DNA of 64,000 nucleotides from Plasmodiophora brassicae (taxonomy: Eukaryota; Endomyxa; Phytomyxea; Plasmodiophorida; Plasmodiophoridae), in contig JASFAU010000003.1 of the NCBI GenBank assembly GCA_039704465.1, positions 1,054,001-1,118,000 of the forward strand. The letters run 5' to 3'. The position numbers and the translations under genes were made by a program. Positions within the stretch are counted from its first letter, which is position 1; the number at the start of each line of letters is the position of its first letter. The notes under the pieces are model-generated. The model made no database searches. It was not told the DNA's origin and saw only the letters and a program-made list of their open reading frames with translations. This document shows, in pieces, positions 34,571 through 44,988 of this stretch.

Positions 34571-36362
34571 CTACGGTAGCGAGTCGGACGTGAACAGTGC
34601 TTGGGCGAAGGCGACCTCGACTCTGTTGTTCGATATGAGCGTTGCCGCTGGGATGACGCTTGGCGGTCGGATAAGGCAGGGCGTTAGGCAGACGGACATG
34701 TTGTAGGCGGTCATGCGCGTTTGTTCCACGGCCGCGCTGACCTGTGCATCTGACGTCAGAGCTCCGCCACAGTGCGTATTACCGATGCGACAACCTCATC
34801 GACGACTGACTTCAGATGGCGTAAGACGACCTTATTGGGCGGCGGTACAGCGCCACTTGACCAGAACTGAGATATGAGAGCAGGTTGTTCGGCAGGTGCA
34901 GCGCTGCCTATCCTCAGGACCTCCTCGTAGCAGGCAACCGGGATAACAGGTTCAGGCAAGCTTCGAAGCCAATCTTTGATCAGGCCCGCGAGAACGTGGA
35001 CGGAACCGCACTGCGAAACAACGTCAGGTATGGAGGAACGGGTTTCAATCTGGAAAAGACACAGTTCAGTGCAGAGTATCGCGAGATCAATACCCTTGAT
35101 ACTTGTCTCTTCAATGTCATAATTTCGCTCTTGTCAGCGGATACTCGAAAGATACCCTCGGTTGATTTGAGGGCCCCTAGATGTCGAAGTCGATCTGTCA
35201 GACAGAGGAGCAGTTGCGGTTCTAAGCCGCCATTGGCAGCGACCAGTGCTTCGAGAGGTTTCCTGATGCGTTGACCACATCAGAGCCACGACCAAGTTTG
35301 TCATACTATGAACACACCTGAATATTGAGCTGGGCTGGCTAACCGGGAGATCGTAAACGAACTCGCTCTTCGTCCGCGTATGGGTCTGAGTATTGTTTCT
35401 GAGTTTCCAGTCGTTAGTGAAGTACAAGATAGCGGAGCAGCTCCCTACTTGATCAACGCGTTCGTGTCATCTATGAAGGACTGCACGTCCTTGTTAATGT
35501 CAATTGCGGCGCACAGACCATCCAGAATGGACGCTTCCTCATTGGTAGCATTGGCAAGAGAATGCAATTCGGAAGCGGCGATCCGAAGCTGATTCGAAAG
35601 AATTGTGCCGCGGTCCAGTTCCAAACAATGCAGGCTAGACAGGATCTCAGGCAAGCATACGTCGAAATACTTGTCCTGCTGAGCCGAGGTGGCCGTAAGC
35701 ATCTCATCGTAGATCTCCGACTCTCGATCCAACTTGTCGCCTGCTTCCGCTGCCGTCAACGGCCGAGCTCCCAGAGTGCCAGCAAGACGAAACAATCTCG
35801 ACGATTGCTTGTCAGCATCGGTATCAGGCGGCGCTGTCTGTGTCGACTCGTGCAATTGCAGGCACTTGGCCCGCTGCTTCTGTAACGCCGATTTCGCCGC
35901 CTCCAGCTGGCTCTTCTCGTCTTTCTCACGCTTCGACAGATGTTTCACTCGAGCGCACCCATCTTTGTGGAATCGTTCCAGTGGTGCGCCGACCTGTTCG
36001 GCGAATCGTCGCGCCATATCCACGCGCAGCTTCGCCGCCTGCAAGTAAGCATGCAGAACGCCTTGCATTGCACAATGCAAAGTCGTCATGGCATCTTCTG
36101 TACCAGTGCCATGCCCTTGTATCTTTCCGAGCGCATCGCCGAGCAGCGATGTCACCTTCTGACAATGCGATTCCTCGAGCGTAGCGCACTTCAGCAGGAC
36201 GGCCGACACCTCGCGGACGTGGCGCAGGCCGATCTCCGCCTGCGACAGCGCGATCTCGGGCCGGTGCACGAACGTCGACTCGAACGAAGACGACGGCGGC
36301 ATTGGCGTTCCGGACCACCCACAAGCGGATATGCCACCCAGCACGGCAGCCAGCTGCCCCAA
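34571..36362 (-). CDS. Helical (F-BAR-like) plus RhoGAP domain protein
   Basis: Five exons (35449-36362, 35318-35398, 35103-35262, 34795-35049, 34571-34741; introns 50-55 nt) give 526 aa. Residues 30-300 are almost entirely helical with regular heptads, consistent with an F-BAR/BAR dimer. A RhoGAP domain follows: the arginine-finger strand GIFRVSADKSEI, then VHVLAGLIKDWLRSLPEPVIP and the closing MTAYNMSVCLTPCLIRPP. This order recalls fungal Rgd1-type GAPs, which link membrane curvature to Rho/Cdc42 control. The helical assignment rests on pattern only; the RhoGAP part is firm. A partial copy of its N-terminus lies upstream. Confidence 0.82.
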
Positions 36363-36686
36363 AAATAATCAACCGCATCGACCAGAATATCAACGTACGC
36401 CAGTTACGCTGCACACCAAACTGTAGTTGACACATCGCCCCGGACGCAGAGGTTGGAGCGCTCAGTATTGACTACATCACGCCTAGAGTCTATGTAGGAT
36501 GCTGCTCCCAGAGGTCGCCACTTTTCATCCAAACGCGTCCCAGGGTGTCCATTTGGTACGCAGCACCCGGAAATTGGGGCACTCCACCTCACAATGCGCC
36601 CAGCTGTAGGGGCAGGACATCAGGAAGGTGTCGATGTCGCCGCACCGTACCAGTACGTTTGTACCTACCGGGACATGCGCTGCAGA

Positions 36687-36944
36687 CTATACCGTACTCG
36701 CCGTGGTTGGGGCTCCTTCGCAACCCAACACACAGGGCGTTGTGGACGGAACCCGACAGGTCGTTGACAGTTTGACAGTATAGTCGCGGTTGTATTCCTG
36801 CCGGATAAGAGAATGCGACTCCTCAGGCGTTGCACAATCAAGTAGGCTGGCCGCCATCTGCGGCAGAGCGACTCGAACGGTGGCAAATGATATTGGGCGT
36901 TCCGGACCACCCATGACAAGCGGGAGTGGCACAGAGAAGGACAT
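36687..36944 (-). repeat. Partial duplicate of the RhoGAP gene's first exon
   Basis: On the minus strand the frame reads GGPERPI...LPQMAASLLDCATPEESHS, a diverged copy of the N-terminus of the gene at 34.6-36.4 kb (SGTPMPP...VREVSAVLLKCATLEESHC). The nucleotide core cgttccggaccaccca occurs in both. About 20 residues are missing and the frame ends soon after, so this looks like a decayed tandem fragment, though an alternative first exon is not excluded. Confidence 0.6.
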
Positions 36945-36972
36945 CGACCGGTGTCCGGTGTATTAGGTGTGC

Positions 36973-38090
36973 CTATTTCTCAGATGGCTTGCGTCTGGCG
37001 CTGAGCGAATCGATGTAGTCCTCGTAACGACGGTAGTCAAGAGCTTCGTACAGTTCGTCGCGCGTTTGCATCATGTCCACGACGTTCTTCTGGTGCCCTT
37101 GGTTGATGATTGATTCAGCGACCTTAATGGCGGCGCTAGCCTGTGCCCGATGGATGGACAGTGGGTAGAGCACCATTGACACGCCGACGTTCCCAAGGTC
37201 TTTTGTTGAAAACAGAGGCGTCGCTCCTGCAACGCGATCAGAAAGCAAGTCAGTACAGAACGGCATACCCTCGCAGACCAAACTCGGTAATATTGGCAAG
37301 GTAGGGCGTGTCCGGGAAATGCTTCTGAAGCACAGCGTACTGTTCCAGTTTCGTGAAGGCCTCAGGGAATAGCATATCGGCACCAGCTGGGTACCAGTGC
37401 GCTTAGCGCCGTATGAACCGACACAATCTCATGCTTACCGTCGATATACGCTTGGGCGCGTTTCACCGCGCCGTCGAGGCCCTCGTTTGCCAGTGCGTCA
37501 GTGCGTGCCATGATTACTGTGCGATTGGATGGATGGATTCAGGCTTCAATGGTTGACCTAGACAATGTGGTTCCCAGACCGAAATCAGGATCAGATCGAG
37601 CGTCGACGGCTGCACGTATGCGATCACACATTTCGTCCACGTCGACGATCGTCTTGTTTGGCCGGTGACCGCATCGTTTATTGGCCTCCTGATCCTCGAT
37701 ATGGATGGCGGCGGCCCCAGCACGCTCGAGTTCGTTCACGGTTCGAGCGATACCGAACGCACTGCCGAACCCTGTATCGACATCAACCAGAATGGGAAGC
37801 GTCGTGCAACTGTCCGGGCCTGTCAGCGCCAAGAACGTTTCCGGGGATCGATGCGCGTGTTCCGACCTCGATAATCGGCGAACGTCTTCGACGACATCGT
37901 TGAGATTGGTGATGCCGAGATCCGGGAGTCCATGGGACGCAGTGGCGACACCAGACCCGGACACATAGAGCGCCTTAGCCCCGGCCCGCTGCGCCAACAT
38001 TCCAGTGTAGGCAGTCGTACACCCAATGATCTGTAACGGCGCATGCTGTCGCACCGCCTGGCGGAACGCCCGTCCCATCGACGACGCCAT
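36973..38090 (-). CDS. prpB: 2-methylisocitrate lyase, bacterial PrpB type
   Basis: Five exons (37867-38090, 37580-37809, 37439-37516, 37279-37386, 36973-37226; introns 52-63 nt) give 297 aa, the exact size of bacterial PrpB. It should cleave 2-methylisocitrate to pyruvate and succinate in the methylcitrate cycle of propionate breakdown. Key motifs are YVSGSGVA, VDVDTGFGS, IEDQEANKRCGHRPNK (catalytic Cys in KRCGH), FVIMARTDALA and LFPEAFTK. Fungi normally use a larger ICL-like mitochondrial enzyme, so a PrpB-type enzyme here is notable. The frame is open 48 codons upstream, and an N-terminal extension such as a mitochondrial presequence is possible. Confidence 0.92.
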
Positions 38091-38191
38091 CACAAATGTC
38101 GCTATCGCTGTGCACTCTCGGAACCCACAGACACGTCGAAAAATTGCCCCTCGAAGAGACAGCCCGTGTCCGTATCTACCGTATTTTTCAC

Positions 38192-38446
38192 ATGAACAAT
38201 GAAACGATCGAGCCATCTGATGACGAAGGCGCACCGGTGAGCTTCATCTCACTTCAGTCGCCAGGCGTCAGTACGGAAAACTCGATCCCATGGGCGTGCC
38301 CCCAGCCTGTCGCCCTGTGTCCAGGAGCTATCGAGACGCGCGTCAACGAGCTCGAGGCGATGGACGCTAATATGAACGTCAAGTCCATTTACGTGTACGC
38401 CAAGGGGTCAGGCAGGTGTCTGTATTATGCGCGCCAGCTTATATAA
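38192..38446 (+). CDS. Small hypothetical protein
   Basis: This 84-residue frame (acidic start MNNETIEPSDDEGAP, later RVNELEAMDANMNVKS) is divergent from the PrpB gene and 101 bp away from its start. No family is recognised, and a GT at 38236 and AG further on make an intron possible. It may be the 5' part of a transcript extending to the next membrane protein. Low confidence. Confidence 0.3.
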   Translation: MNNETIEPSDDEGAPVSFISLQSPGVSTENSIPWACPQPVALCPGAIETRVNELEAMDANMNVKSIYVYAKGSGRCLYYARQLI

Positions 38447-38685
38447 CCGGACTGGCTAGGGCTGAACCATGGTTTGCCGCTGACTTCTGGTACGGGCGGG
38501 CATCACGCGTCTCGCCACCGAAATCGTACGACCGTGTTGTAGATTCCAGCACAAAGATTGCGTCCCGACCGGCGTTGGCACAGTGTGCGGGCACCCTTTA
38601 TGCACTTTGGGAGGCAGGTTCAAGACGGAGCCGGAGGTGCTATGCCTCCGATGACGCGGCTCCGGATGTTCATACACGTCCCGCT

Positions 38686-39096
38686 ATGCCGATCTGCAGG
38701 TGCCCGGCGAAACCGTACGGCACGTCAAACGGGGCGACGGTTGACCCCGGTTCGGCTGCGTCGAGCAGAAGCGGTAAGTGGAGATGGGTGGCGGTGGCGG
38801 CTGCCGTGCCCGTCGCCTGTTCGCTGCTGCGATTATGGCGCGCGTACTGCCGCCACCTGGACGCCCAGCATCGGCAGGGCGTCTCCCAGGAGCGCATTCG
38901 CCAATGCATGCAGCTGCACAAGGCCGAGCTTGATCTGCAGCGCCTGCGGGCCGACCTGCTCATCGCCCTGGCGCAGGCGAACGTCGCTGACAGCGCCGCC
39001 ATCGACAGAATCGTCTTCACGGATTCCATCGTGCACCGCGAATCGCAGCGCTTCGCCGGGGATGCCGAAACCGACCCGCACCCGTCTGCGTCGTGA
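38686..39096 (+). CDS. Single-pass membrane protein, unknown
   Basis: From the ATG at 38686 the product is 136 aa: a short polar N-terminus, one hydrophobic span (WVAVAAAVPVACSLLRLW) at about residues 38-55, and a charged, likely coiled-coil tail with regular Leu spacing (CMQLHKAELDLQRLRADLLIAL). The open frame extends upstream without convincing sequence. It could be a small organelle-membrane or tail-region protein; I recognise no family. Composition matches the neighbouring genes. Confidence 0.5.
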   Translation: MPICRCPAKPYGTSNGATVDPGSAASSRSGKWRWVAVAAAVPVACSLLRLWRAYCRHLDAQHRQGVSQERIRQCMQLHKAELDLQRLRADLLIALAQANVADSAAIDRIVFTDSIVHRESQRFAGDAETDPHPSAS

Positions 39097-39257
39097 CGCT
39101 CTCTCCCGACCAGTGCGACCTCCGACCCACCCTCTGGCTATGTAGAGCAGACGCATAATAATGGAATTGTCGCGCGCGCGCGCACCGCCCGGTCGCGCAG
39201 AGTCGTCGCGTGTTAGATCGGCGTAGCACTATAGCAGCAGGAAGCGCGACGCGGGAG

Positions 39258-39721
39258 ATGAATGAGCGGGCGGACCGTGCGGGGGACCCGCTGCACCGCG
39301 TGTAGAGACGATCGCGTGCTGCGCGTACGTGCGCCCCCGATGCTGACGCGGTCGGCAGGCAGGTGCGCGTCGGGCAGATGATCCTGACCAAGTTCCAGGA
39401 CGGGACGCTCTCCGACGACGACATGCGGCATCTCGAGGTCGGCCCAACCATGCTCATGCCGTGCATTGCTAACGCGGGACGCACCAGGAGCTTCGGTCGG
39501 AAGCACAGAAGCGTATAGTGAAGTACGCGTTCATGGGGGCACTGGCCGGAGCGCTCTGTACTCCTCTAGGTCGCGCGTATCGGGCTGCATGATTCTGACA
39601 CGATTCCGGGATGTTAGCGTCTGTGCTCGTTGCTCGCAGTCGCGGTCGGTACGGGATCATCCTGGGTTCCATCGGCTCCGTCCTTGGCGCTCAGTACGGT
39701 CAGCATTGGCTTGGTGCATGA
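39258..39721 (+). CDS. Small two-span membrane protein, unknown
   Basis: Four exons (39258-39299, 39363-39437, 39488-39569, 39618-39721) with introns of 63, 50 and 48 nt close in frame to 100 aa. The second intron has a textbook branch site (gctaacg). The N-terminal half is soluble with an amphipathic helix (HLEELRSEAQKRIVK). Two hydrophobic segments follow, YAFMGALAGALCTPLASVLV and YGIILGSIGSVLGAQYG, with glycine-zipper spacing. The layout suggests a hairpin membrane protein of mitochondrion or ER. I cannot name it, and no single-frame search would find it. Confidence 0.6.
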
Positions 39722-39818
39722 TAACGACTGGCGAATCTCCTCGGTGAATTGTCTTGCGCAGGCTGGGGGAAGTCAACGGAGCCCACGCTGCAATCAATGC
39801 TGGAGCTGAAGACACCGC

Positions 39819-40271
39819 TTGGCAGTGACGTTCGTCGTATATTCATGGGACGCCGATCGGGAGCTATTGGTGTCCACGCTGCCTGACTGTGGCGGTGTCC
39901 CACAGACCTACTGGCCAGATTCGCCCTTGCTGGAGAAAGTCAAACGAGGCGATTGGTCAGTGCGCAATGATACGCTACCAGACGACGGGGACGTCGTTCT
40001 CGAACCGCCGCCAGACGACTTCAAGGATGACGCGAGCGAGGAGCTTCACGAACGACCTGCGCCAAAGGCGAATGCGGCACGTCGCGTCAGGTTTAAAGAT
40101 GAACGAGACGGCAGTCAATCGGTGGGCTCCGCGCCAGGACGCGGCTCGCGACGACCGAGGCGCGAGGTCACTGACGAGGGGGGCGACACACTCCTGGACA
40201 AGGTCGACACCAAGAAAGACGCGCGTCGTGTCAAGCGTAACCAGTGGGGCGACGTCGTCGACGATGAGTAG
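39819..40271 (+). CDS. Acidic/basic hypothetical protein (3' exon)
   Basis: The frame is open for about 150 residues but has no Met, so at least one upstream exon is missing from this model; the acceptor may be the AG at 39823-39824. The peptide is charged and probably disordered: PPPDDFKDDASEELHERP, RRVRFKDERDG and a conserved-looking end DARRVKRNQWGDVVDDE. No family recognised. Strong third-position C/G bias supports coding. Confidence 0.4.
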   Translation: MAVTFVVYSWDADRELLVSTLPDCGGVPQTYWPDSPLLEKVKRGDWSVRNDTLPDDGDVVLEPPPDDFKDDASEELHERPAPKANAARRVRFKDERDGSQSVGSAPGRGSRRPRREVTDEGGDTLLDKVDTKKDARRVKRNQWGDVVDDE

Positions 40272-40396
40272 CACGTCATCATCCCCACCTTGTAATGCAG
40301 TACAGCACCCATTGTGCAACGGTGCCTCCTGACGGCCCGACTGTATATAATGCGATCGTCGATCGTGCGATTGTATTTAGTACCGGTGGTCGGCCC

Positions 40397-42512
40397 ATGA
40401 TGAAGGCCTCGCCAGGTGAAGCGGACGCTGGACCGGGCGCGTCCTCATCCGACCTCGACAGGTCGCGATCGCACCTGCATCGTGTCCAGACGGAGCTGGC
40501 CACCGTCACCGAATACGCCAAAGGCCAACAACGCAACTACGAATGCCTGTCGACCGCCTACCACCGCCTGCAGCTGGAGCTGGACGCCGCCAGGAAGAGC
40601 TTAGCGAACGTTTCCGACGTCCAGGTCGCGTCCGAGGCCGATGCCACCGAACGGAAACAACTCGAGCAACGCGTCGAACAGCTGGAAAAGGACAAGACCG
40701 ATCTGAACAAGCAGCTTCGTGAGGCGAAGGCCGCGTACGACGCGATCGCCCAGCGACAACGCGGGGCAGACGACCGCATGGCGCAGATGGAGACGGCAAC
40801 GCAGGCGCTGGAGATACAGATCGTCAAGCTTCGCGAATCCGACGACCGGTACCGGGCTCTGCTGAAACAGGCGCAGCAGAAGAGCAGGGAGGATCGCCTG
40901 GCGGTCGCCAACAGCGACCAGAAGGTGGCCCTCGCCATGCGCCAGCTGGCCGATCGGGACGCGACGATCGGCGGCCTCGAGGAGCGCGTCAAGGCGGCCG
41001 ACATTGCACGCTGCAAGGCGGAGAACGCCCTGTATCGCAGCGCGCTGGATCGCGACGCGCTCACGATGGAGGTCGCCCGGGTTCGCGACGAATGCACGCG
41101 GCTCGACAACGACCTTCGCGAATCGCAATCGAAACTGTCGCACCTGGAAACGGTACGCCTCACGTCTGGTTCGAGTCCACGAACGCGTCTGACTCTGTGT
41201 GTTCCAGGCGCGCTCGGACATGGAGATGAACCTGAAGGAGGCCCGCTCGAGGATCAAGACCCTGGAGGGTTCCCCGGACGCGCTTCAGCGCCAGCTGGAC
41301 GAAGCCGTCCGGGCGCGGCAGGCCGCCGACGAGCGCGTCGACGAGCTGACGGCGACGATCGGCGAACTACGGGATCGCGCCGATGACCTCCTGGGCCAGC
41401 TGGCCAGGTCCCGTTCGGACCTGTCCGAGTTGTCGCACGACCTGGATGAGGCCAGGGAGCGAAACGCGCACCTCGACGAAAACATGGTTCGGTTGACGTC
41501 GGCGCACGAAGACGCCCAGCGGGAAGCGGATCGCGTTGCCGACATGGAGCGACGCGTCCAGGAGGTGGAACGCGAGAACGACGACCTGCGGGAGATGGTC
41601 GACGAGATCGAGCGGCAGCGGGCGGCGTGGACGAAGGAGATCCGCGACATGCTGAGCGACAGCCAGGGCCAGCAGCAGCTGTTCAACGAATTCCAGCAGA
41701 TCAACGCCAGGTTGCACGCCAGGCAGGCCGAGGCGCGCAGCGAGATTGCCAGGCTCGTCGAGGAGCGCGATCGCCTGCGCCAGTCGGCGCTGGCGTCGGT
41801 CTCCAGGGCCGACCAGCTGGAGCGCGACGTCGCCGATGCCAGGACGGCGATGGAGGCCATGAGGGCCGCCTTCGAGAACGATTCCGCACAACTTCGTGCG
41901 GAAGTCGATGGTACCCACCGCGTTAGGCAATTCGTTCAGTGGCGCTGACCTGGCTCCTAGAAACGCTGGCATCGCTTCGCAGGCAATTGTCGGATCAGAA
42001 GGCGGAGCTAGCCGACGTGCGACAGCGGAACCGCATGCTCCTTCGCCGGGAGACGCTCAGCCCGGCCGAAGTGAAGGCCATTCGTGACCGCGAGAAGGAG
42101 CTGAACGCGACTGTGTCTAAGCTCGTCCTTGCCGAGCAAGCCAGCGAGGTGCACCGCGTCTTTTAACGCGTCCTTCCGCGTGCTGACGAGCCATGCTGCT
42201 GTTAGCCATCGTTTACCTGCTTCGACTGCATGCAGGTGTTCAAGGAGCCAGTCACCTGCATCCCGTGTGGGCATAGCGCCTGCGAGCAGTGCATCGTCAA
42301 AATCGGATACTGCTCGGTAAGGGCGGCGTGCACAGTTGTCAGGACGCCGTTTACCGATGCCTTCGTAGCAATGCGGGACAGGGAAGGCGGTCACGTTCTA
42401 CCCGAACCAGTTGCTCAGTGAGCTTTCTGCAAAGCACGTCTACAGAAAGCAGGCGTTGCAAGGCCTGTTGCAGATGTCAGCGGCGTTCCTCGAGACACAC
42501 TCGTCGCCATGA
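40397..42512 (+). CDS. Long coiled-coil protein with C-terminal RING finger
   Basis: Five exons (40397-41152, 41208-41910, 41961-42148, 42206-42316, 42369-42512) encode 633 aa. Residues 20-550 are an almost unbroken coiled coil rich in Glu, Arg, Ala, Leu and Gln. The C-terminus has a C3HC4 RING split by an intron: CFDCMQVFKEPVTCIPCGHSACEQC, then YCSQCG. The arrangement recalls Bre1-like and TRIM-less E3 ligases, but the ring sequence is not close to Bre1. A short helix (LQGLLQMSAAFLETH) closes the protein. The four introns are 50-57 nt. It ends 14 bp from the convergent FCP1 stop. Confidence 0.82.
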
Positions 42513-42526
42513 CCACGTCATCATAT

Positions 42527-44487
42527 TTATGTACCCAGCGCTGCTTCCAGTTCCCGCTCGAAGTCGCTGTAGTCGTGGTCGCTGCCCGAGTCGTCCGTTC
42601 GGGGGCGTTTCGCTCTAGGCGAGGACAGATCGTGATCTGTTGGGGCAGCAGGTACCGGCGCAGAGCTGGTCCACTCGTCAGCGCCAGATTCCGCGTCAAG
42701 GTAGCCGATCTGTGACACATCGCCGACGACGTAGTCGGGGAGCGAGAACTTGTCCTCGGGAGCTCTTGCGACGTGGGTGGAGCATGCAGTTAGCCAATCT
42801 GAAAGCGACCGGATCAGGCTTCGACCTCTGTTTCCTATTCTGTCACGGAACGGCCGTACCAACGTGGACAAGGTGCCGGAGCGGTGCATCTTGCGCAGCA
42901 ATGCACTGCTGAGCGCGCTTGATCTTTCCTGTTGGTCGGAATACCGACCCAATCACGTGCGTCGTTTCGGGGCCGATCTCCTGGGTAACTGTTGCGCCCA
43001 GTTCCACAGCGAGGCGCACCTCGGGTGCCTTTTCGAGCGGGACGTTTTGAGGAAACACGCCTGAGAAGACTAATTCGCATCTGCAACGAACGGTCAAGAA
43101 AAGCACCACATGACTGGGAAGCGAAGAATGCCGAACCCTCGAAGGACGTCAAGTCGCACGGTTTGTAGCAACTTGCGAACGTCCTGTTCCTGTCCGGAAT
43201 AGAACATAGTATGTATACGCTTCAGAACGCGTTCCATGCTGAGTAGAACGTTGTCGCGATCGTTGCGGGCCAGCACGCCCATGTCAAACGAGTTTCCGGT
43301 TCCCGACGAGAAGTTCTGGACAGCCCCGTGGGCATATTCCGATGCTGGAAAGAATACGAACTTGCGAATCTCAATCAGGTTCGGGCGGAGATCTGCCCAA
43401 ACGCCTGGGCTGTCGTCCAGGACCAGGGCCATCGACCCACAAACTGGCAAGACTCGTTCCAGCCTCTTTTGCTGATGTTGCGACAGGAGGCGATTGCGCT
43501 GGCCAATCCCTATATCATCGCGTGCGACAATACGTTCCTTGATGACTGCCCCAGGTAAGGTCAAATAAAAGGGGGACACAGACGCATGGCACGCACGTAC
43601 TGGTATGGTCAGGGTCAAGCAGAGATACAACTTCAACGGCATAGCTGCGAATGCCCCAGGTGAACACCTGGATGTCGAACAGGTCCTTCAAGGATTGAAG
43701 AAACGCATGCGCACCAGGACGTAACTTGACGTAGTGGGTTCTACCGTCCAGCTTGAACTCATGCACACCTCGGTCCAGGCATTCACGAGCACTGATACGA
43801 TGTCGGCAAGGCATGTAGGAAAGATACGCCAGCTCTCGTGACCAACCGAGAGTCCACGGTAGCATGAACGATGGTGTGATCAAGGTCTAGAACCAGAAGA
43901 AGCTTTCTCCTTGTACGAAGATCGTCCGCGAGACGAGTTCTCATGACCTCCAAGCCCTCCTTCGTGATATTGATTGAATTCTTGCCGAAAACAGTAAGCG
44001 TCTCCCTCGTTTCCGTCGAGCTATGGTGTACACTGAGCGCAGTCAGATCAGTGAGTGGACAGGAGTCTATCCATGTCGAACCTCGATACGTCCATCCCAC
44101 AGCGAGCACACAGCCCTCTGTAGTCCGCAATGTGGGCACAGACTTCGAGAGCGGCAACAGGCTTCCTGGCTGGACATGAGTACGAACACATCGGAAGACG
44201 ACCCGAATAGAATACGATGGATCAACTGGATCACCGGGTGCGATGATGAATTCGGCGAGTGTGCCGGCGCACGGTGCCATAATATCATACGTCGTTGACG
44301 ACGATTCCGCCATCATGCGTCCGACGACCTGCAACCGGCAGTAAGGTCCCTCTGCCGCCTATGTACGACATGAAGACCTCTGGCACACCTGCCCGATCCG
44401 GACGTCATCGCCCTTGCTGACGAGCCATTCGTGCAGGACGCCGCGCCGCATCCTTGGCGGCATCACATGCTGCGTACGGTGCTCCAT
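42527..44487 (-). CDS. FCP1: RNA polymerase II CTD phosphatase FCP1
   Basis: Eight exons (44389-44487, 44235-44328, 44082-44169, 43847-44032, 43601-43791, 43137-43545, 42860-43080, 42527-42798) give 519 aa; introns are 49-65 nt. FCP1 removes phosphates from the heptad tail of Pol II so it can be reused. In order: a lipoyl-like N-terminal half-domain (GVLHEWLVSKGDDVRIG and CAGTLAEFIIAP), the Cys pair YRGLCARCGMD, the FCPH catalytic core with LVLDLDHTIVHATVD and VLDDSPGVWADLRPNLI, and a BRCT domain (LRGCELVFSGVFP, THVIG, HLVHVDWLTACS). An acidic tail (DHDYSDFERELE) may bind TFIIF. The start ATG is the only Met before the N-terminal strand. Confidence 0.93.
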
Positions 44488-44743
44488 GCCGCATGCCACG
44501 ATGGAAATGGTGGTCACGACTCGGCCACCCACAGTTGGCAATATATTTTGTAGGGTTGGGCAATTCTGTTATTTTACGTAGCAGAATTCATTGACAGTTC
44601 AGAAATTACAATTCGCACCCTCCCGAGCCTGCGGCGTGTGGAATGTTGACACTGTCCCCGGAGAGCGACGGTTGGCGAAAAATCGCAGCCTCGACTCGCG
44701 AAGGCCGTGGCGAGTTGCGGCAGGCAGCGAGAGAGCGGAGAGA

Positions 44744-44941
44744 ATGGAGGTGCGTGATGTCTGTCGGGCGAACCGTGTGCGGGACGACTGGATGACAGGT
44801 ATTCGTTAGGAGCTGACGGCGGGACTGGAACTGCCGTCGATTGGGTCGTATATCGCCGGCGGTCTGTGCATGTTCGTCGGTGTCGTTGTCCCGCTTGTCA
44901 TGATGGTCTACCGGAACAAGCACGAGTTCAAGTTGACATGA
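44744..44941 (+). CDS. 45-aa single-span membrane microprotein
   Basis: Exon 1 is only six bases (ATG GAG, 44744-44749); after a 60-nt intron exon 2 (44810-44941) gives a total of 45 aa. One hydrophobic span, GGLCMFVGVVVPLVMMVY, is flanked by an acidic N-side and a basic C-side (RNKHEFKLT), predicting N-out/C-in or mitochondrial inner-membrane topology. It lies in the 257 bp between FCP1 and SNIP1. I do not recognise the family; size resembles small OST, TOM or respiratory-chain subunits. Confidence 0.5.
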
Positions 44942-44988
44942 GATGGCCAACCAGGCATGCTTCGATAATGCAGTAATATTTCATTATA

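Noticed and set aside
38416..38685. N-terminal 90 residues of the membrane-protein frame at 38.4-39.1 kb
   Set aside because: Composition is unlike the rest and no signal or domain is visible; the ATG at 38686 is preferred.
42149..42205. Possible use of the short frame ending VHRVF as the C-terminus of the coiled-coil protein
   Set aside because: A 57-nt GT-AG intron at this point leads directly into a RING finger in frame, which is a far better explanation.
43783..44334. A single 183-codon exon for the FCP1 N-terminus
   Set aside because: Reading straight through loses the family motif YRGLCARCG, which appears in another frame. Two introns (65 and 49 nt) restore it and the lipoyl-like half-domain.
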